From Rugalucina vietnamica (Eukaryota > Mollusca > Bivalvia > Lucinida > Lucinidae), in the NCBI GenBank assembly GCA_964017185.1, contig OZ024879.1:41733883-41797882 (forward strand): a DNA stretch of 64,000 nt, read 5' to 3'. Below, piece after piece: positions 27,337-38,699 of the stretch. The notes under the pieces were generated by a model. It was not told the DNA's origin, searched no databases, and saw nothing but the letters and a program-made list of their open reading frames with translations. The stretch's first letter is position 1; every line of letters starts with the position of its first letter. The position numbers and the translations under genes were made by a program.

Positions 27337-30180
27337 TTAAATAGAAGCCTTAAATTCCTCAATGGTCTTAGATAGGACCACTGAAGAAGGGAGACTATTC
27401 CAAACCGGAATAGTTCTGGGGAAAAAGGAATTTTTCAGGGCATCACTATAGGCAAATGGTCTTGTGTATTGTGATTCATGTGATGCCCGAGTATGCCTTA
27501 GATTGGGTGCCGGGGTCAGGTATTTGTCTTTATCAAGAGACACTGTACCGGAGTGTATCTTGTAGAAGAAGGTTAAGGAGGACCGCTCCCTGCGAGACTC
27601 CAGGGATGGCCACTCAAGTTCGTCTAGCATTTCACCGACGCTACTGGTGTTCCTCCATCGCCTGCAGGTCCACCGGGCAGCAGTCCTCTGCACCTTCTCC
27701 ACCATCTCAATCTGAGTTTCATGATAGGGATGCCAAATAGGAGCTGCATACTCAAGTTGAGGCCGAACTAATGTTTTGTATGCAACTTCCTTAGTATGCC
27801 TAGGTGCCAGTGCCAAATTGCGCCGAAGAAAACCCAAAGTCTTAGTTGCCTTGCATGTAATTTCAGAAATGTGTTGACCCCAATCAAGATCATCTGTGAT
27901 AGTTAAACCGAGGTATTTAGCGGACTGAACCTGTTCTAATGTTTGCTGATGCAGTGTGTAATTGAAATCTATATGCCTGCTTGGATGTAGCCGCGTCACC
28001 CTCATTGAATGACATTTGCTAACATTGAATTTCATTTGCCAATCCATTTCCCATTTGGCCAAGCTATTCAGGTCATCTTGTAAAATTTGACAATCCAATG
28101 GTGACTTGATATTTCTGTATAAAACACAATCATCAGCAAATAGCCGAACAGATGACCTGATGTTGTCAGGAAGGTCATTAATGAAAATAAGAAATAGGAC
28201 CGGTCCTAAGACCGATCCTTGTGGGACACCAGAAAGAACCGGGACTGGATCTGAGGCACGGCCATCTAATACCACTTTTTGAGAGCGCTCAGAGAGCCAC
28301 GAGTCGATCCACTTATGTGTAGATCCTCTAATCCCGTAGAAGTCAAGTTTGTATAATAACCTTTTATGTGGGACCTTGTCAAAGGCCTTAGCGAAATCCA
28401 TGACAATCACATCCATCTGCCTGTGGCCACGACCCACTGCTCGGTCCAGATTACTAACCAAATCATGATAAAACTGAACTAATTGGGTTTCGCAAGACCT
28501 TTGACTTCGGAACCCATGCTGACAGTCAGCAAGAATGTTTTCAAGAGCCAAGTGTTTGTTTATGTTGCTGACTATTATATGCTCTAGAGTTTTGCAACAG
28601 ATACAAGTAAGCGACACCGGTCGATAATTAGCTGCATCACATTTCTCACCTTTCTTAAATACCGGGGCTACATTTGCCTGTCGCCAATCGTCTGGTACAG
28701 CACCCTGAGCAAGCGACTCATTGAAGATATAGGTCAGTACAGGAGCAATTTCAGAACTACATTCCTTCAACACCCTAGCACTCAGGCCATCTGGCCCAGG
28801 CGCCTTATGTATATTCAAATTATTCAACAGTTTAATGACCCCATTGGGGTCAACTGTAATTTCACCCATAGCGGTGAAAGGACTTGTGCCTTTGGAGGGG
28901 ATTTCATCATCTGATTCGCGAGTGAAGGCTGACTGAAACTGCCTATTACAAATATTAGCCTTATCCAAAGTGTCAGTCTTCAAGATACCATTTTCTCTAA
29001 GAGTATTGATCCCAGACGCGTCTTTCTTAAGGGACTTGACAAATGACCAAAACTTTTTTGCCTTTTCATTTTTTCGGGGACAATCGGGATCAGGGTTATC
29101 ATTTTCAAAGGAGAAGATATTGGTAATATGCTTCCAATATGCATCTCTAATGCTCTTTTGAACATGTGCTCTGAACCGTTTGTAATGGTTCTTAATGTCA
29201 GGGCTGCTTGACTTGCGAGCACGAAAGTAAAGTTTATCACGTTTCCTTATCAAGCGTTTGATCGAGCTATCGATCCATGGTAAGCTATATTTTGTCTTGG
29301 TCATTTTTGATGGAATAAACCTTTCAATAGCCGAGAGAACCTCCGACTTAAAACTGACCCACATGTCATTGACTGACACCTGACTATGGTCAGTTGAAAG
29401 GAACGAATCCCTATAGCGCGCTAGATGGTCATGGAGACCGTCCATATCCGCTCGTTTATATAGGAAAATCTTACGCGGGGCCTGCTGAATCCGTTTAGCC
29501 TTTCTGTCATATTCAATATAGACAATGTCATGATCTGCTTTGCCGATCGGGGGCATCCCTTTAACACGGTTAATTGGGGATGGCGAGTTAGTGAAGAGTA
29601 AATCAAGGGTCTTGTCTTCTCGGGTGTGTATATTTACCATTTGGGAGAGGCAGTGATCCTGTATTATGTCCACAAGTTTAGTCTGAACTGGCCTCTTTTT
29701 GACCCCCTCGGGTACCTGCATTGTGCTCCACTCAATATCACCACAATTGAAGTCACCGCCTACAAGAACATGGGCATTTTTATTTGACATAATCCGAGAA
29801 AGTGAAGTATTAAAATCCTCAAGATATTTCAGTTCAAGCTCCTGAGTTGGGAACCTAGGGGGACGATAGAATGATCCAAGGTACAAAGTCCTACATCCAA
29901 TAATGTTCAACTTACACCAAATCATTTCGCACTTGGTGTCCAATTCCGGAGCTTCAGTACAGAGAAGATCACGCCTAAAAGCAATGAAGACACCACCATG
30001 CGCATCACTAGCTCTGTCTTTCCGGATAGCATCAAAGGAATCTGGAAAAATCTCTGAGTTTTTAATGTCTGGGGTTAACCATGACTCATTCCCCAATATG
30101 ATGTCAGGTTTAGCCGATTCTATGACAGTGTGAATTTCAGCCTTTTTATTTTTAATTGTTACATGACTGTCAGAAAAGTG
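27337..30180 (-). CDS. LINE 1: APE endonuclease plus reverse transcriptase, 5'-truncated
   Basis: The open frame runs from 30180 to the stop at 27337; 919 codons follow the first in-frame ATG at 30096, and the endonuclease start lies upstream of it. The endonuclease shows LGNESW (catalytic Glu), GGDFNC (about residue 115) and KADHD (about 188). The RT shows NYRPVSLT (about 490), the GFRSQRS block, FAKAFDKVPHKRL (about 567), SGVPQGSVLGP (about 625) and the catalytic FADD (about 651), then KYLGLTI. The C-terminus contains PVWNSLPSSVV, typical of the Jockey/CR1 group of LINEs, and there is no RNase H. The long uninterrupted frame suggests a fairly recent insertion. The 5' end stops at a TAA-containing junction near 30181, consistent with 5' truncation. 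Confidence 0.9.
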   Translation of the reverse strand, partial: HFSDSHVTIKNKKAEIHTVIESAKPDIILGNESWLTPDIKNSEIFPDSFDAIRKDRASDAHGGVFIAFRRDLLCTEAPELDTKCEMIWCKLNIIGCRTLYLGSFYRPPRFPTQELELKYLEDFNTSLSRIMSNKNAHVLVGGDFNCGDIEWSTMQVPEGVKKRPVQTKLVDIIQDHCLSQMVNIHTREDKTLDLLFTNSPSPINRVKGMPPIGKADHDIVYIEYDRKAKRIQQAPRKIFLYKRADMDGLHDHLARYRDSFLSTDHSQVSVNDMWVSFKSEVLSAIERFIPSKMTKTKYSLPWIDSSIKRLIRKRDKLYFRARKSSSPDIKNHYKRFRAHVQKSIRDAYWKHITNIFSFENDNPDPDCPRKNEKAKKFWSFVKSLKKDASGINTLRENGILKTDTLDKANICNRQFQSAFTRESDDEIPSKGTSPFTAMGEITVDPNGVIKLLNNLNIHKAPGPDGLSARVLKECSSEIAPVLTYIFNESLAQGAVPDDWRQANVAPVFKKGEKCDAANYRPVSLTCICCKTLEHIIVSNINKHLALENILADCQHGFRSQRSCETQLVQFYHDLVSNLDRAVGRGHRQMDVIVMDFAKAFDKVPHKRLLYKLDFYGIRGSTHKWIDSWLSERSQKVVLDGRASDPVPVLSGVPQGSVLGPVLFLIFINDLPDNIRSSVRLFADDCVLYRNIKSPLDCQILQDDLNSLAKWEMDWQMKFNVSKCHSMRVTRLHPSRHIDFNYTLHQQTLEQVQSAKYLGLTITDDLDWGQHISEITCKATKTLGFLRRNLALAPRHTKEVAYKTLVRPQLEYAAPIWHPYHETQIEMVEKVQRTAARWTCRRWRNTSSVGEMLDELEWPSLESRRERSSLTFFYKIHSGTVSLDKDKYLTPAPNLRHTRASHESQYTRPFAYSDALKNSFFPRTIPVWNSLPSSVVLSKTIEEFKASI

Positions 30181-30239
30181 TTAATGAAGCATCTAATTGA
30201 AAATAAGTTGTTCACAAATGGTCAATTCGGAATTTGAGA

Positions 30240-30730
30240 GAAGCGAAGTTGTATTTTGCAACATAAAGAAAGCGTTTGATACAGTGCCGCATAGACACTT
30301 AATTGTTACTTTAATTGCAGGTATATGGTTTTGGTGGAGAAATATTGGCCTACATTAAAGACTTTTTAACTGACCGTATTCAAAACAGTTATGGTAAATT
30401 GAGAAAACTCAGATATTGTCAGGAGATCACTTCCGGTATCTGAATCTGAACAGTTTACTGGTGACTCCAAATGACATTATTTCACCAGGGGGTGTTCGGA
30501 TGGGGTCGAAATTAGTCCATAGAACGCACGAGTGAAGCAGACTTGGACACATCATCATCTGACAATGAAGCAGTGGAAAACAGAGAGTCAGGGAGGACAT
30601 TCCAGTTCCTGATAGTCTGCGGACTATACTAGCAGATGGTAGCCGGTAATCTTCAAGGATCGGTACTTGGCCCGGTGTTGTTTATAATATACATCAATGA
30701 TATGCTCGATAAACTGAAATTCATCTGAAA
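30240..30730 (+). pseudogene. Reverse-transcriptase fossil of a different LINE
   Basis: The plus strand gives IKKAFDTVPHRHLI (about 30269-30310) and YGFGGEILAYIKDFLTDRIQ (about 30322-30385). After an unrelated ~200-bp stretch it gives LQGSVLGPVLFIIYINDML (about 30653-30710). These are RT blocks around the first catalytic Asp and the PQGS motif. Several stops and frame breaks lie between them. Confidence 0.7.
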
Positions 30731-30840
30731 AAAAAATGATAAGACTGGAACCCAGGCTAATGAAAGATATTAGCTACAACTACGAAATTTGCCTTCAGAG
30801 CAAGTGTCATAGAAATTAGGCCTTGGCATCCACTTAAAAA

Positions 30841-31125
30841 GACACAAGTAGGCAATGATCAGGAAAAGGCCTAATCAGAAAGAAATTCCCACTCCAAAAA
30901 CCGAGGTGGGAAAAACCAAATTGACAATCAGGTACTTATACCGTGAAAACATATCGTAAGCCGAGTGAGCAGCTATTTTCCTATAGGCGGCCACTCAGTT
31001 ACTCGAACTTAAATAAAAATATGAAAACGTACATAAGGTTCAAATAGCACAAAAATTCGACGTCAAAACATAAAACAATTGGAACCACAACAGAAGTATC
31101 GCCTTGGAACGATAAGTTGTTTTCT
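30841..31125. repeat. Dispersed ~460-bp repeat, copy 3 (diverged, inverse)
   Basis: CTCCAAAAACCGAGGTGGG and GGCCACTCAGTTAC are reverse complements of segments in the copies at 35522-35981 and 42863-43321. Confidence 0.6.
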
Positions 31126-31415
31126 GAATACAGCACCTAGTGCCATAAACAAGCATGTATGATAACATTTTTCAAGGCAGAGGAAGCATGTGTCTAGCCA
31201 ACGGGAAAACGCAGAATAAGTACAAAGTTTAGTGAGAAGGTTAGCGACATATATGCCCTTTCAATTGAAATAAATCTCACTATACAACTGCATTTGATCT
31301 TTGATAATTTTAAAAGCAGTATTCTTAGGTCAGTGACATACTATATGAACATGCGTGCTCGTTTGCTGTGCTGAGATTGTGACCTTAGTCTCACCAAATA
31401 CTTTTCTTCTTGCAG

Positions 31416-31650
31416 GTACGCTGGGTGGTGGAGGCAGCAAATGAGCGCATTATGCGATGGAAATATTAAGACAGTATCTTACTAACGAGCCAAGAACCCT
31501 AGATTAGAGATTACGTGAAAATAGTGTGTGCAATATCCAATAAGTGTATGCCATCCATCAATGCCACCAAAGATTCCGAAGAGAATCAGCTCACTACCTC
31601 TAGAATGTTAGACCGGTTAAGACAGCCCAACTGTAAGTAGAAGAACATAA
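31416..31650 (+). pseudogene. DDE-type transposase C-terminal fossil
   Basis: After a possible acceptor (CTTCTTGCAG) the frame reads VRWVVEAANERIMRWKY, a stop, then DYVKIVCAISNKCMPSI. The W-VVE-AN-RI-RWK-Y followed by DY-KIVCAISNK resembles the last block of ISL2EU/Harbinger-type (DDE_Tnp_4) transposases. There are two in-frame stops and no catalytic region nearby. Confidence 0.45.
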
Positions 31651-32686
31651 ACTGGAGCGGCGTAGTACAAACTGGGACAGAACTGAAGAATGTCTTTAGG
31701 CACCCATCAGTTGAAACTAAGTAGCAGCTACATACAGAAATTTGTCGGTGGTGAGTGTAGTATCCAGCTATTTAAGGAGGAATGTGGTCTGCTTCGTGTA
31801 AGACTTCGTGTGTGTTGTCGGAAAATGTTTTGTTGTGTTTTATGTATTTTCTTTCCCACCCGCTGTCTATGTTGGGACTTTAAATTTTATTGCATCGATT
31901 CCTGGTCCCTCTATTCTTACTTTTCAAAGTAGACAAATTTCTTGTTTTGATCAAGTACGACTGTGACCATATTATTTGTATGGTATTGTAAATGCGCGGC
32001 CTGTGCGAGAACAGTAGACATGTTCACATGTTGCTGCTATACTCTGGTAGTTAGGACAGTCAATGTTTAACAGGAGTAAGTACGGTGTGATAGACTGCAT
32101 GATGCGGCTGAAGTTCCAGAATCTGTAGACTCATCAGACTGCGAGGGTTGTGTGAAGAGTAATTTACAGTCAATGTATTAAATGAAATAATTGAGCTGAG
32201 GCTCAACATTTCTTACAATCACACATATGCACCCAGCGATGACTCCAATCAGCCTGTGCATCCGCACATTCTGATCAGAGCCTTCGCTGATGGATTAAGG
32301 AAGCTGATGATCCTGAGCGATGCATTGAGCACCGGCGATGACTCCCATCACCCTGCAAGATGCACATGCTGTTTTGAGTCTTTGCTGGGTTTATAAGTGA
32401 AGTTTTAGTAAATGCCATGATTTTAGCAGCCATATTGAATAAATTGCTTCTTGTTAGAGTACGACCACATAATATTCCACTTTTTTCTTGCAAAGAATAA
32501 TTTCTAAGCACGCACAAGTCTTGCCGTTTGGTTGTCAGAAACAAAACCATTCGTTTGTGTTTTTGTGGTACAATTCTTGGGGCAGTTCACAAAACATCTT
32601 AAGTGGTTGCTGTGCGGCTGCTAAGGCAAACTTCTTATGAAGTTAATTCCTGTGAAATTTCTTACAAATTCGAAAAAGTCGAAAAT
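31651..32686. other. No gene seen
   Basis: Two related ~58-bp blocks (GCGATGACTCC near 32236 and 32336) form a weak tandem duplication. Otherwise nothing is recognised. Confidence 0.4.
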
Positions 32687-32994
32687 GGGTTAACCTACAA
32701 AATGTATCTCGGCAACCAAAAGCCATAACATGCTGAAAATGGCATGAAATGATTGCTAGGTCAATATTATATCACCCTGTACTACAGCAACCAAAAGCCC
32801 TAACATGCTGAAAATGGCATGAAATGATTGCTAGGGCAATATTATATCATCCTGTACCACAATATATAAGTCACTTGAATCTTTTTGTTTTATAAACATT
32901 TTCAAAACCTTTTGAGTTTAGAGGAACATCTGGAAAAATTATGGTGTTAGGGCTTTTGGTTGCTGAGATACAAGTCATTTTGTAGGTTTACCCG
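32687..32994. mobile_element. MITE-like element with ~40-bp inverted ends and an 80-bp tandem repeat
   Basis: GGGTTAACCTACAAAATG plus CTCGGCAACCAAAAGCC on the left is inverted on the right as GGCTTTTGGTTGCTGAG plus CATTTTGTAGGTTTACCC. Inside, AACATGCTGAAAATGGCATG with the following ATTGCTAGG block occurs twice, about 79 bp apart. Confidence 0.65.
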
Positions 32995-33890
32995 TTTAAT
33001 TTTTCCATTGCCAGAAAATAAGCATTTCTTCTCAATGTAAAACTGCTGATGAATGCTTTTGCGAGAACCTGCCTGAAGAGATTCAACATTGTGATTAAAT
33101 CTGTGGCTGTCTGCAGAACGTACTCTGCTAAGCAAATTGCACACTACTCTAGTTACGTAGGTCCGTAACGCATGTTTGAAGCGAATAAACAGTCAGCTAA
33201 ATATCATTTCCCCCGACGAAAGTGTCATGGAAACGCTAAGGATTCCGAAAACGTTTCAGACTACATTCGGACGAAAGATGCTGTGAAGAAAATTAAAACG
33301 CGCAGGCCCAAAAGCAGCTGAAAGAGAATTCAACAACCAAACAAGGAACGAATCCGAAAAACAAAGGAACCACAATAGACGGAATATTTCCATCGGTATT
33401 CCGTTAGACCTCTCCATGTCACGAGAGAGGAGCGAGGTCACGAAGTGTATCGGAGTGCAGGTTAGCCAGCTGATCTAGAACTACAACACTACAAAAGATG
33501 AAGCACGACTTCATAAAAAGAATAACCCATCATCGTTTGCAAGAAAAAACGCAGCAGACCGCATCATGTGCATTGAGAACATGGCACAAGAACATGATTT
33601 TGTAAGAGTTGTCTTTCACGTAAAGGGCATATCGCCCTGTGTTAAAGTGTACACAGAAAAAAAAAAAAAAAAAAAACAAAAAAAAAAAACAAAAAAAAAA
33701 AAACAACAACAACAACAAAAAAAAAAAAAAAAAAAACGGTTTTGCTGTTAAGATTGCGATGCTTAATGAGGTATGCTTGGTGACGTTTATGTCACACCAT
33801 TTACATACAAGAATTTGTCAATTGTAAACAGAAACAGACAGGACCATCCTATTACTTCCGGACCAATGTTCATACACAGCACAATTCTAG

Positions 33891-33925
<35 letters not shown>

Positions 33926-33990
33926 ATTCTGTCTCTCTACATCACGTAGTCGATAATACTTAGCAAAGACGATGAATACGCCATTGAGGC
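32995..33990 (+). pseudogene. Unrecognised degraded coding sequence (left of the LINE 2 insertion)
   Basis: Short open stretches with non-random composition appear, for example DYIRTKDAVKKIK (about 33260) and MAQEHDFVRVVFHVKG (about 33581). They are broken by frameshifts and by A/CAA homopolymer tracts (33657-33737 and 33891-33922). The sequence resumes after LINE 2 at 37218 with codons reading YLRKNANDYLKTLSFPIKEK. I cannot name the family. Confidence 0.3.
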
Positions 33991-34177
33991 ATCATTTAAG
34001 CGATGCTTGTTTGTTTGTTTGTTGTTTAACGACGCATCAACCCTGATGGGTCATTAGCGTCTAACAAGGTAAAACGTCAAAATATATTGAACTCGTATTA
34101 AAAAGTAACATTAAGTAAGATATAAATGTCATTGTAAAGAAACGATATATGAAATGATAAGATTGAAGATTTAAAAA

Positions 34178-35480
34178 TTATATTTTATAAAACAGATTTA
34201 CTTGTCTAAGAAATGATAAAATCTTTCCAACGGGTACATCTTTGAACAATTCTTTCAAGTTATTAGCTTGAAAACAAGAAATTCGCTCTGCTGCAAAGTC
34301 AGTGCATTCTAAAAGAAAGTGCTTAACTGTGAATGGTGTATCACAGCCAATGCATTTAGGTTCATCTTCTCGCTTTAATAAGTGGGAATGTGTTATTCTT
34401 GTATGACCAATTCGGAGACGAGCAAGAACGATTTCTTCTCGTCTCGAAAGTTTATGAATTGCTTTTGGTCGTTTAACGATCAGTTCGACTTCCCTCAATT
34501 TATCAAACTTCGCTCCGTTCCAGATTGTTTGCCATTTGTCAGAGATGTACTCGTTAATAAAAGGTTTAAAATTGACATAAGGAATTTTAAAAACAGTTTC
34601 TTCTAGATTTAACGATTCTTTAGCGTTCTTATCAACTTCCTCATTTCCATATATACCTATATGACTGGGAACCCAGCAATAGATAATTGTTTTCAATTCC
34701 GAGATGGTATGATGTTTTATTAATAGTTTTTGTATTTGAGGGTTTTTGGATGATGTATGGTTTAAGGCCTGTAGAACTGACATAGAGTCAGAAAAAATAA
34801 TAAATTTGTCCTTTAAGTTACTTTCATTTATGAAGTCTAAAGCTAAGTCTATAGCTTTAGCTTCCGCTGTGAAAATTGAAGAGCCATCAGGTAAACGTAA
34901 TGTTTTGCAATTGCCGTTTGTAAAAGTAGCACAACCAACTTTGTTTTCTTCTTTTGAACCATCAGTATAAATACATTGATAGTCAATAAATTGAGATTGT
35001 AGTTGATGAAAACTTTCTTTTAGAAGGTGTGGATTTGAGTCGGATTTTTTCCCTGTATGTAGAGTCAAATTAACTTCTGGTTTTCTAATGCACCATGATG
35101 GTATTTCGGAAACAAAATGTTCTTCTATTTTATCTTTTTGGATGTTTGCTGATTCTAAAAGTGGTGCAACCCGTAAACCAAAGGACCGGATAGCCCTTTG
35201 TTTACTTTCGTAAAGCTGTACGACTTCTTCAGAAATATATGGCGGAAAAGACACCTTATGAACTGGATTTGATGGATTAGCAGCAATTCTAATGGCGTAC
35301 TGTAGGGCAAGTTTCTCTCGTCGTAAATATAAAGATGGCTCTTCAGCCTCAACATAGAGGCTTTGTATAGGTGATGTTCGAAAAGCACCCAGAGCTAATC
35401 TTAGGCCTTGATGATGCACTGTGTCAAGAGAACTGATATATGATGGTCTTGCCGATCCATATACGATGGATCCATAATCG
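34178..35480 (-). pseudogene. LINE 2 C-terminal part: RNase H and zinc-knuckle region
   Basis: The open frame continues above the first ATG (35419) to about 35480, encoding DYGSIVYGSARPSYISSL and then a thumb/connection region. A type I RNase H domain follows with IYTDGS (catalytic Asp), AEAKAID (Glu), FSDSMS (Asp) and EEVDKNA (Asp), so all four catalytic residues are present. The C-terminus has CIGCDTP, HFLLEC and a short tail. RT-RNase H order with this tail is typical of the I/Nimb group of LINEs. It is separated from the RT half by the inserted repeat, hence pseudogene. Confidence 0.85.
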
Positions 35481-35521
35481 TCGGGCAGCTTACTGAATCT
35501 GTGAGTCCTGGCTTTTGATTC

Positions 35522-35981
35522 ATCAGGATGTTTATCATGATTTATTTGTTTGTTCTTGATGATTCATTTACTAGTTAGAGATTCACCACGAGGACCGAAG
35601 AACTAACTAAATGTTATGAACCACTGCAGAAGCTGAGGGTGAGGTTACGGCCGTGTAAAATCGATTTAAACCCGCCAGTAACTTTGTGTTACTGATCGTT
35701 CCAAGTCGATACTTCTGTGGTGGTTCTTTTTGTTTTGTGTCTTGGTGTTTGAAATATTTTTGTGCTGTTGGCGCCTTATGTATGTTTGCAAAATTTTTAG
35801 TTAAGTTAAGGTAACTGAGTGGCCACCTATTGGGAAAATAGCTGCTCATTCGGCTTACGAAATGTTTTCATGGTATAAGTACCTGATTGTTAGTTTGGTT
35901 TTTTTCCCACCTTGGTTTTTGGAGTGGGAGTCTTTTTCTGATTGCGCATTTTCCTGATCTTTGCCTACTTGTACTTTTTGT
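35522..35981. repeat. Dispersed ~460-bp repeat, copy 1, inserted in LINE 2
   Basis: Begins ATCAGGATGTTTATCATG and ends CCTGATCTTTGCCTACTTGT. It is almost identical to 42863-43321 and has a diverged partial copy at 30841-31125. It carries an 80-codon frame (35607-35849, minus) conserved in the second copy, which may be chance or a remnant of a larger element. Confidence 0.75.
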
Positions 35982-37092
35982 CTAATTTTGAACGAATGAG
36001 GGAACGGTATAGCTGGAGAAGGACAGTGCGATCAGCACCCCAGTCTGTGTGTGATAATACTTTCAGTAAGTTTAATTCTTTTAGGCACTTGGCCTTTAAG
36101 TACTTAATATGTGGTATGAAAGAAAGTTTACGATCAAAAAGAACTCCAAGAAATTTAAAATCTTCAACTACTGGAATAAGAGACCCATATAAGTAAAGTT
36201 CAGGATCGTTGTGTACTTTCCGTAATTGACAGAAATGCACACATTGTGTTTTCGACTTGGAAAATTTGAAATCATTATGTGAGGCCCAGTTTTCTATTCT
36301 GTTAATGCACTGCTGTAAGTGCCTCTCGATAGTTCTCATACTTTTTGACCTGTAACACATACAGAAATCATCTACATATAAGGATCCATCTGTTTTAGGA
36401 TCCAGACAGTTCATTATGCTGTTTATCTTAATATTGAACAAAGTTGTAGACAAGATGCTCCCTTGTGGAACACCCTGTGCTTGATCAATTTTTTCGGATA
36501 AAGTCGATCCAACACGAACCTGGATCCAACGATCCGCAAGGAAATTTTCAATAAATGTAGCTAATCTGCCTCGTAGTCCGAGATCATGTAGATCTCGCAT
36601 AATACCATGTCTCCAGGTGGTATCATAAGCTTTTTCCAAGTCGAAAAACACAGCAACAACATGCTCCTTTGCAACAAAGGCATCACGAATAAAGGTTTCC
36701 AGTCTAATTAAATTGTCGTTGGTACTTCGTTCAGAACGGAAGCCCGACTGAACAGGAGATATTAGGTTATTACTTTCTAAGTACCATACAAGTCTTACAT
36801 TTATCATTCTCTCTAAGGTTTTGCAAAGACAACTTGTAAGTGCTATCGGTCTATAGCTGTTAGGTTCTGCATGATCTTTTCCAGGTTTAGGAATTGGTAT
36901 TATAGTGGCTAGTTCCCAACTTTCGGGAAACTTTCCAGTTTCCCACATATCATTAAAAATATCTAAGAGAGCCTGAAGAGATTTTGGTGGAAGATGTTTT
37001 AACATTTGATAGTGAACTTCGTCGGGACCTGTTGCTGTATCATGGGCTTTACTGATGGCGTCTTTTAGTTCATCAAAATTAAATGGAGAATT
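35982..37092 (-). pseudogene. LINE 2 reverse-transcriptase part
   Basis: The frame is open from about 37092 and runs into the inserted repeat near 35982. RT blocks are PKPGKDH, NSYRPIALTS, SGFRSERST, FFDLEKAYDTTW (first catalytic Asp), AQGVPQGSILSTTLF and the catalytic YVDDF (about 36370), then FKFLGVLFDRKL. Above 37092 the coding continues in another frame to about 37190 (SEEFQKYKKEQEKTK), so there is one frameshift. The endonuclease domain is missing through 5' truncation. Confidence 0.85.
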
Positions 37093-37217
37093 GTATATTC
37101 TTCATTATTTGAGGACTTAAAGTTTAATTTAGTCTTTTCCTGTTCTTTCTTGTATTTTTGAAATTCCTCCGAATAATGACTGGTTGAGGAATTTGAACAA
37201 AATCATTTAAGCGATGC

Positions 37218-37640
37218 GTCCCCGGTCTACACAACACATGAACTATGTACAAGATATCTGCGGAAAAACGCAAATGACTATCTAAAAACACTTAGCTTTC
37301 CTATAAAAGAGAAGGCGTATTCTGGACGCTATATTTGGTGAAAATGGATTAACAAGCTCCGTGGACGTTGACGTGTTCAAAAAACATTACATGAACAATT
37401 CCAACACCATAGACTAGATATAGATACGCGGGTTGATCTTGATAGTGAAAAAAAAGGCAGAAGCTACTCAACCGGTTTTGGAGTCACAAGGGGCGCGTGA
37501 AATCAGGAATCTCTGTTTCGTCGGACTGAAACAGAAGGACTTTACAAACGCTATCTGCTGGGCGCAAACCTAACCAAATCAAGATAAAAAGAGCAGAGAG
37601 ATCCACCTTCTGCCAAAAAAGTATATTAGTTGATTGACGC
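37218..37640 (+). pseudogene. Unrecognised degraded coding sequence (right of LINE 2)
   Basis: Direct continuation of the 32995-33990 sequence once LINE 2 and one duplication are removed. A 30-codon open stretch (YLRKNANDYLKTLSFPIKEK and onward to GRYIW) ends in TGA. Family unknown. Confidence 0.3.
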
Positions 37641-37723
37641 TGATGCCACGTTAGTTGTTAGCGAATTTGAGTAGAAGACAAACATGTCTTATGGGTGTTT
37701 GAACATGTAAACAATTTTTTATG

Positions 37724-37732
37724 GATCGACAA

Positions 37733-37767
<35 letters not shown>

Positions 37768-38215
37768 ACCAGAGGACCAATGGTCCTGTAAAGGCTCACC
37801 TGAGATCTGGGATATGCGACTTAAGTTGACCTTACCATAACATAGGTCAAGGTCATCCCAGGGTCATGATTTATACAAACTTTGTAGAGCTCTAATCTCT
37901 GATGCTTAATGCCAAGTTTCAAAATCATAGGCCTTCCGGTTCTGAAAAAGAAAAGTTTTAAATGTTTTTGTTATTTATAGCCATTGCGACCATCTTGGTC
38001 ATGTGACATTGACCTTGCATTCCCCCTACCTAACGATACTCCACATAAAGGTTGGCTTTGATAGGCCTAGCGGTTTCAGAGATGTACTCAAAGTCAAAGA
38101 AAAGTTACCACCACTAAAATTTCGATGTTTTGAGAAAAAAAAATCTTTCATAAAGATTAATTTCATTCATGATTCTGGTCAACGGCAAATTGATTAAGTG
38201 GCATTAAACAGTTCC
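37724..38215. repeat. (TAAA)n tract and a bivalve element fragment (inverse)
   Basis: A TAAA microsatellite at 37724-37767 precedes ACCAGAGGACCAATGGTCCT and GGCTCACCTGAGATCTG, the inverted right end of elements 2 and 4. Then come TTGACCTTACC...GGTCAAGGTCAT and GACCATCTTGGTCATGTGAC from the ~453-bp unit. Confidence 0.65.
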
Positions 38216-38690
38216 ACTAGACCTGGAGCTATGGTGCACGTGATGCACCTCGAATTTGTAATTTTCGAATTTTTCGAGAACTAGAAAGCCATATTTTCAC
38301 AAGTCGTCATACCTCCTCATGCCTATAACAACACCCTCAGTGAAAACGCCACTAAATCGGTTTAAATTTTTCAAACGGTTGGCGGAATAGAGGCCCTCAC
38401 TTTTACGAAGTACCCAAATTTTGCATTTCTCCATACGTTTCAATGGAAGCTTCTGACATTTGTCATGGAGTGCGTATAATCTATACGGCAGTGATGAGTA
38501 CCGTTTACGATAGCCATGATGAATGACACTCTATGCCATGGATATGAACACAGAAGTATCGGCAGATATCTATTCAGAATTAATAAAATATTGCCATGTG
38601 TTAATTGAACTCGATTTACTGGTAACTTTTCATTGATGCTGAGTAGGCAGACAACACCCTGTGGTCATTTTTTTTCATAAACATAAATCG
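38216..38690. other. No gene seen
   Basis: A block beginning ACCTGGAGCTATGGTGCACG, with no recognised ends and no coding potential. Probably dispersed repeat DNA. Confidence 0.35.
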
Positions 38691-38699
38691 TCTGTCCAT

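Larger units (their letters stand above)
34007..37201 (-). mobile_element. LINE 2: full extent with 16-bp target-site duplication
   Basis: ATCATTTAAGCGATGC occurs at 33991-34006 and at 37202-37217, exactly bracketing the LINE. On the minus strand the element ends in a CAAA-rich tail (AAACAACAAACAAACAA) next to the left duplication and is 5'-truncated at the right one. It contains RT and RNase H coding parts and a 460-bp insertion at 35522-35981. Confidence 0.85.

Noticed and set aside
27456-30133. Several plus-strand ORFs inside the LINE 1 region
   Set aside because: Shadows of the long minus-strand LINE reading frame, without protein similarity.
33566-33827. Lysine-rich ORFs near 33.6 kb
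   Set aside because: They are translations of A and CAA homopolymer tracts.
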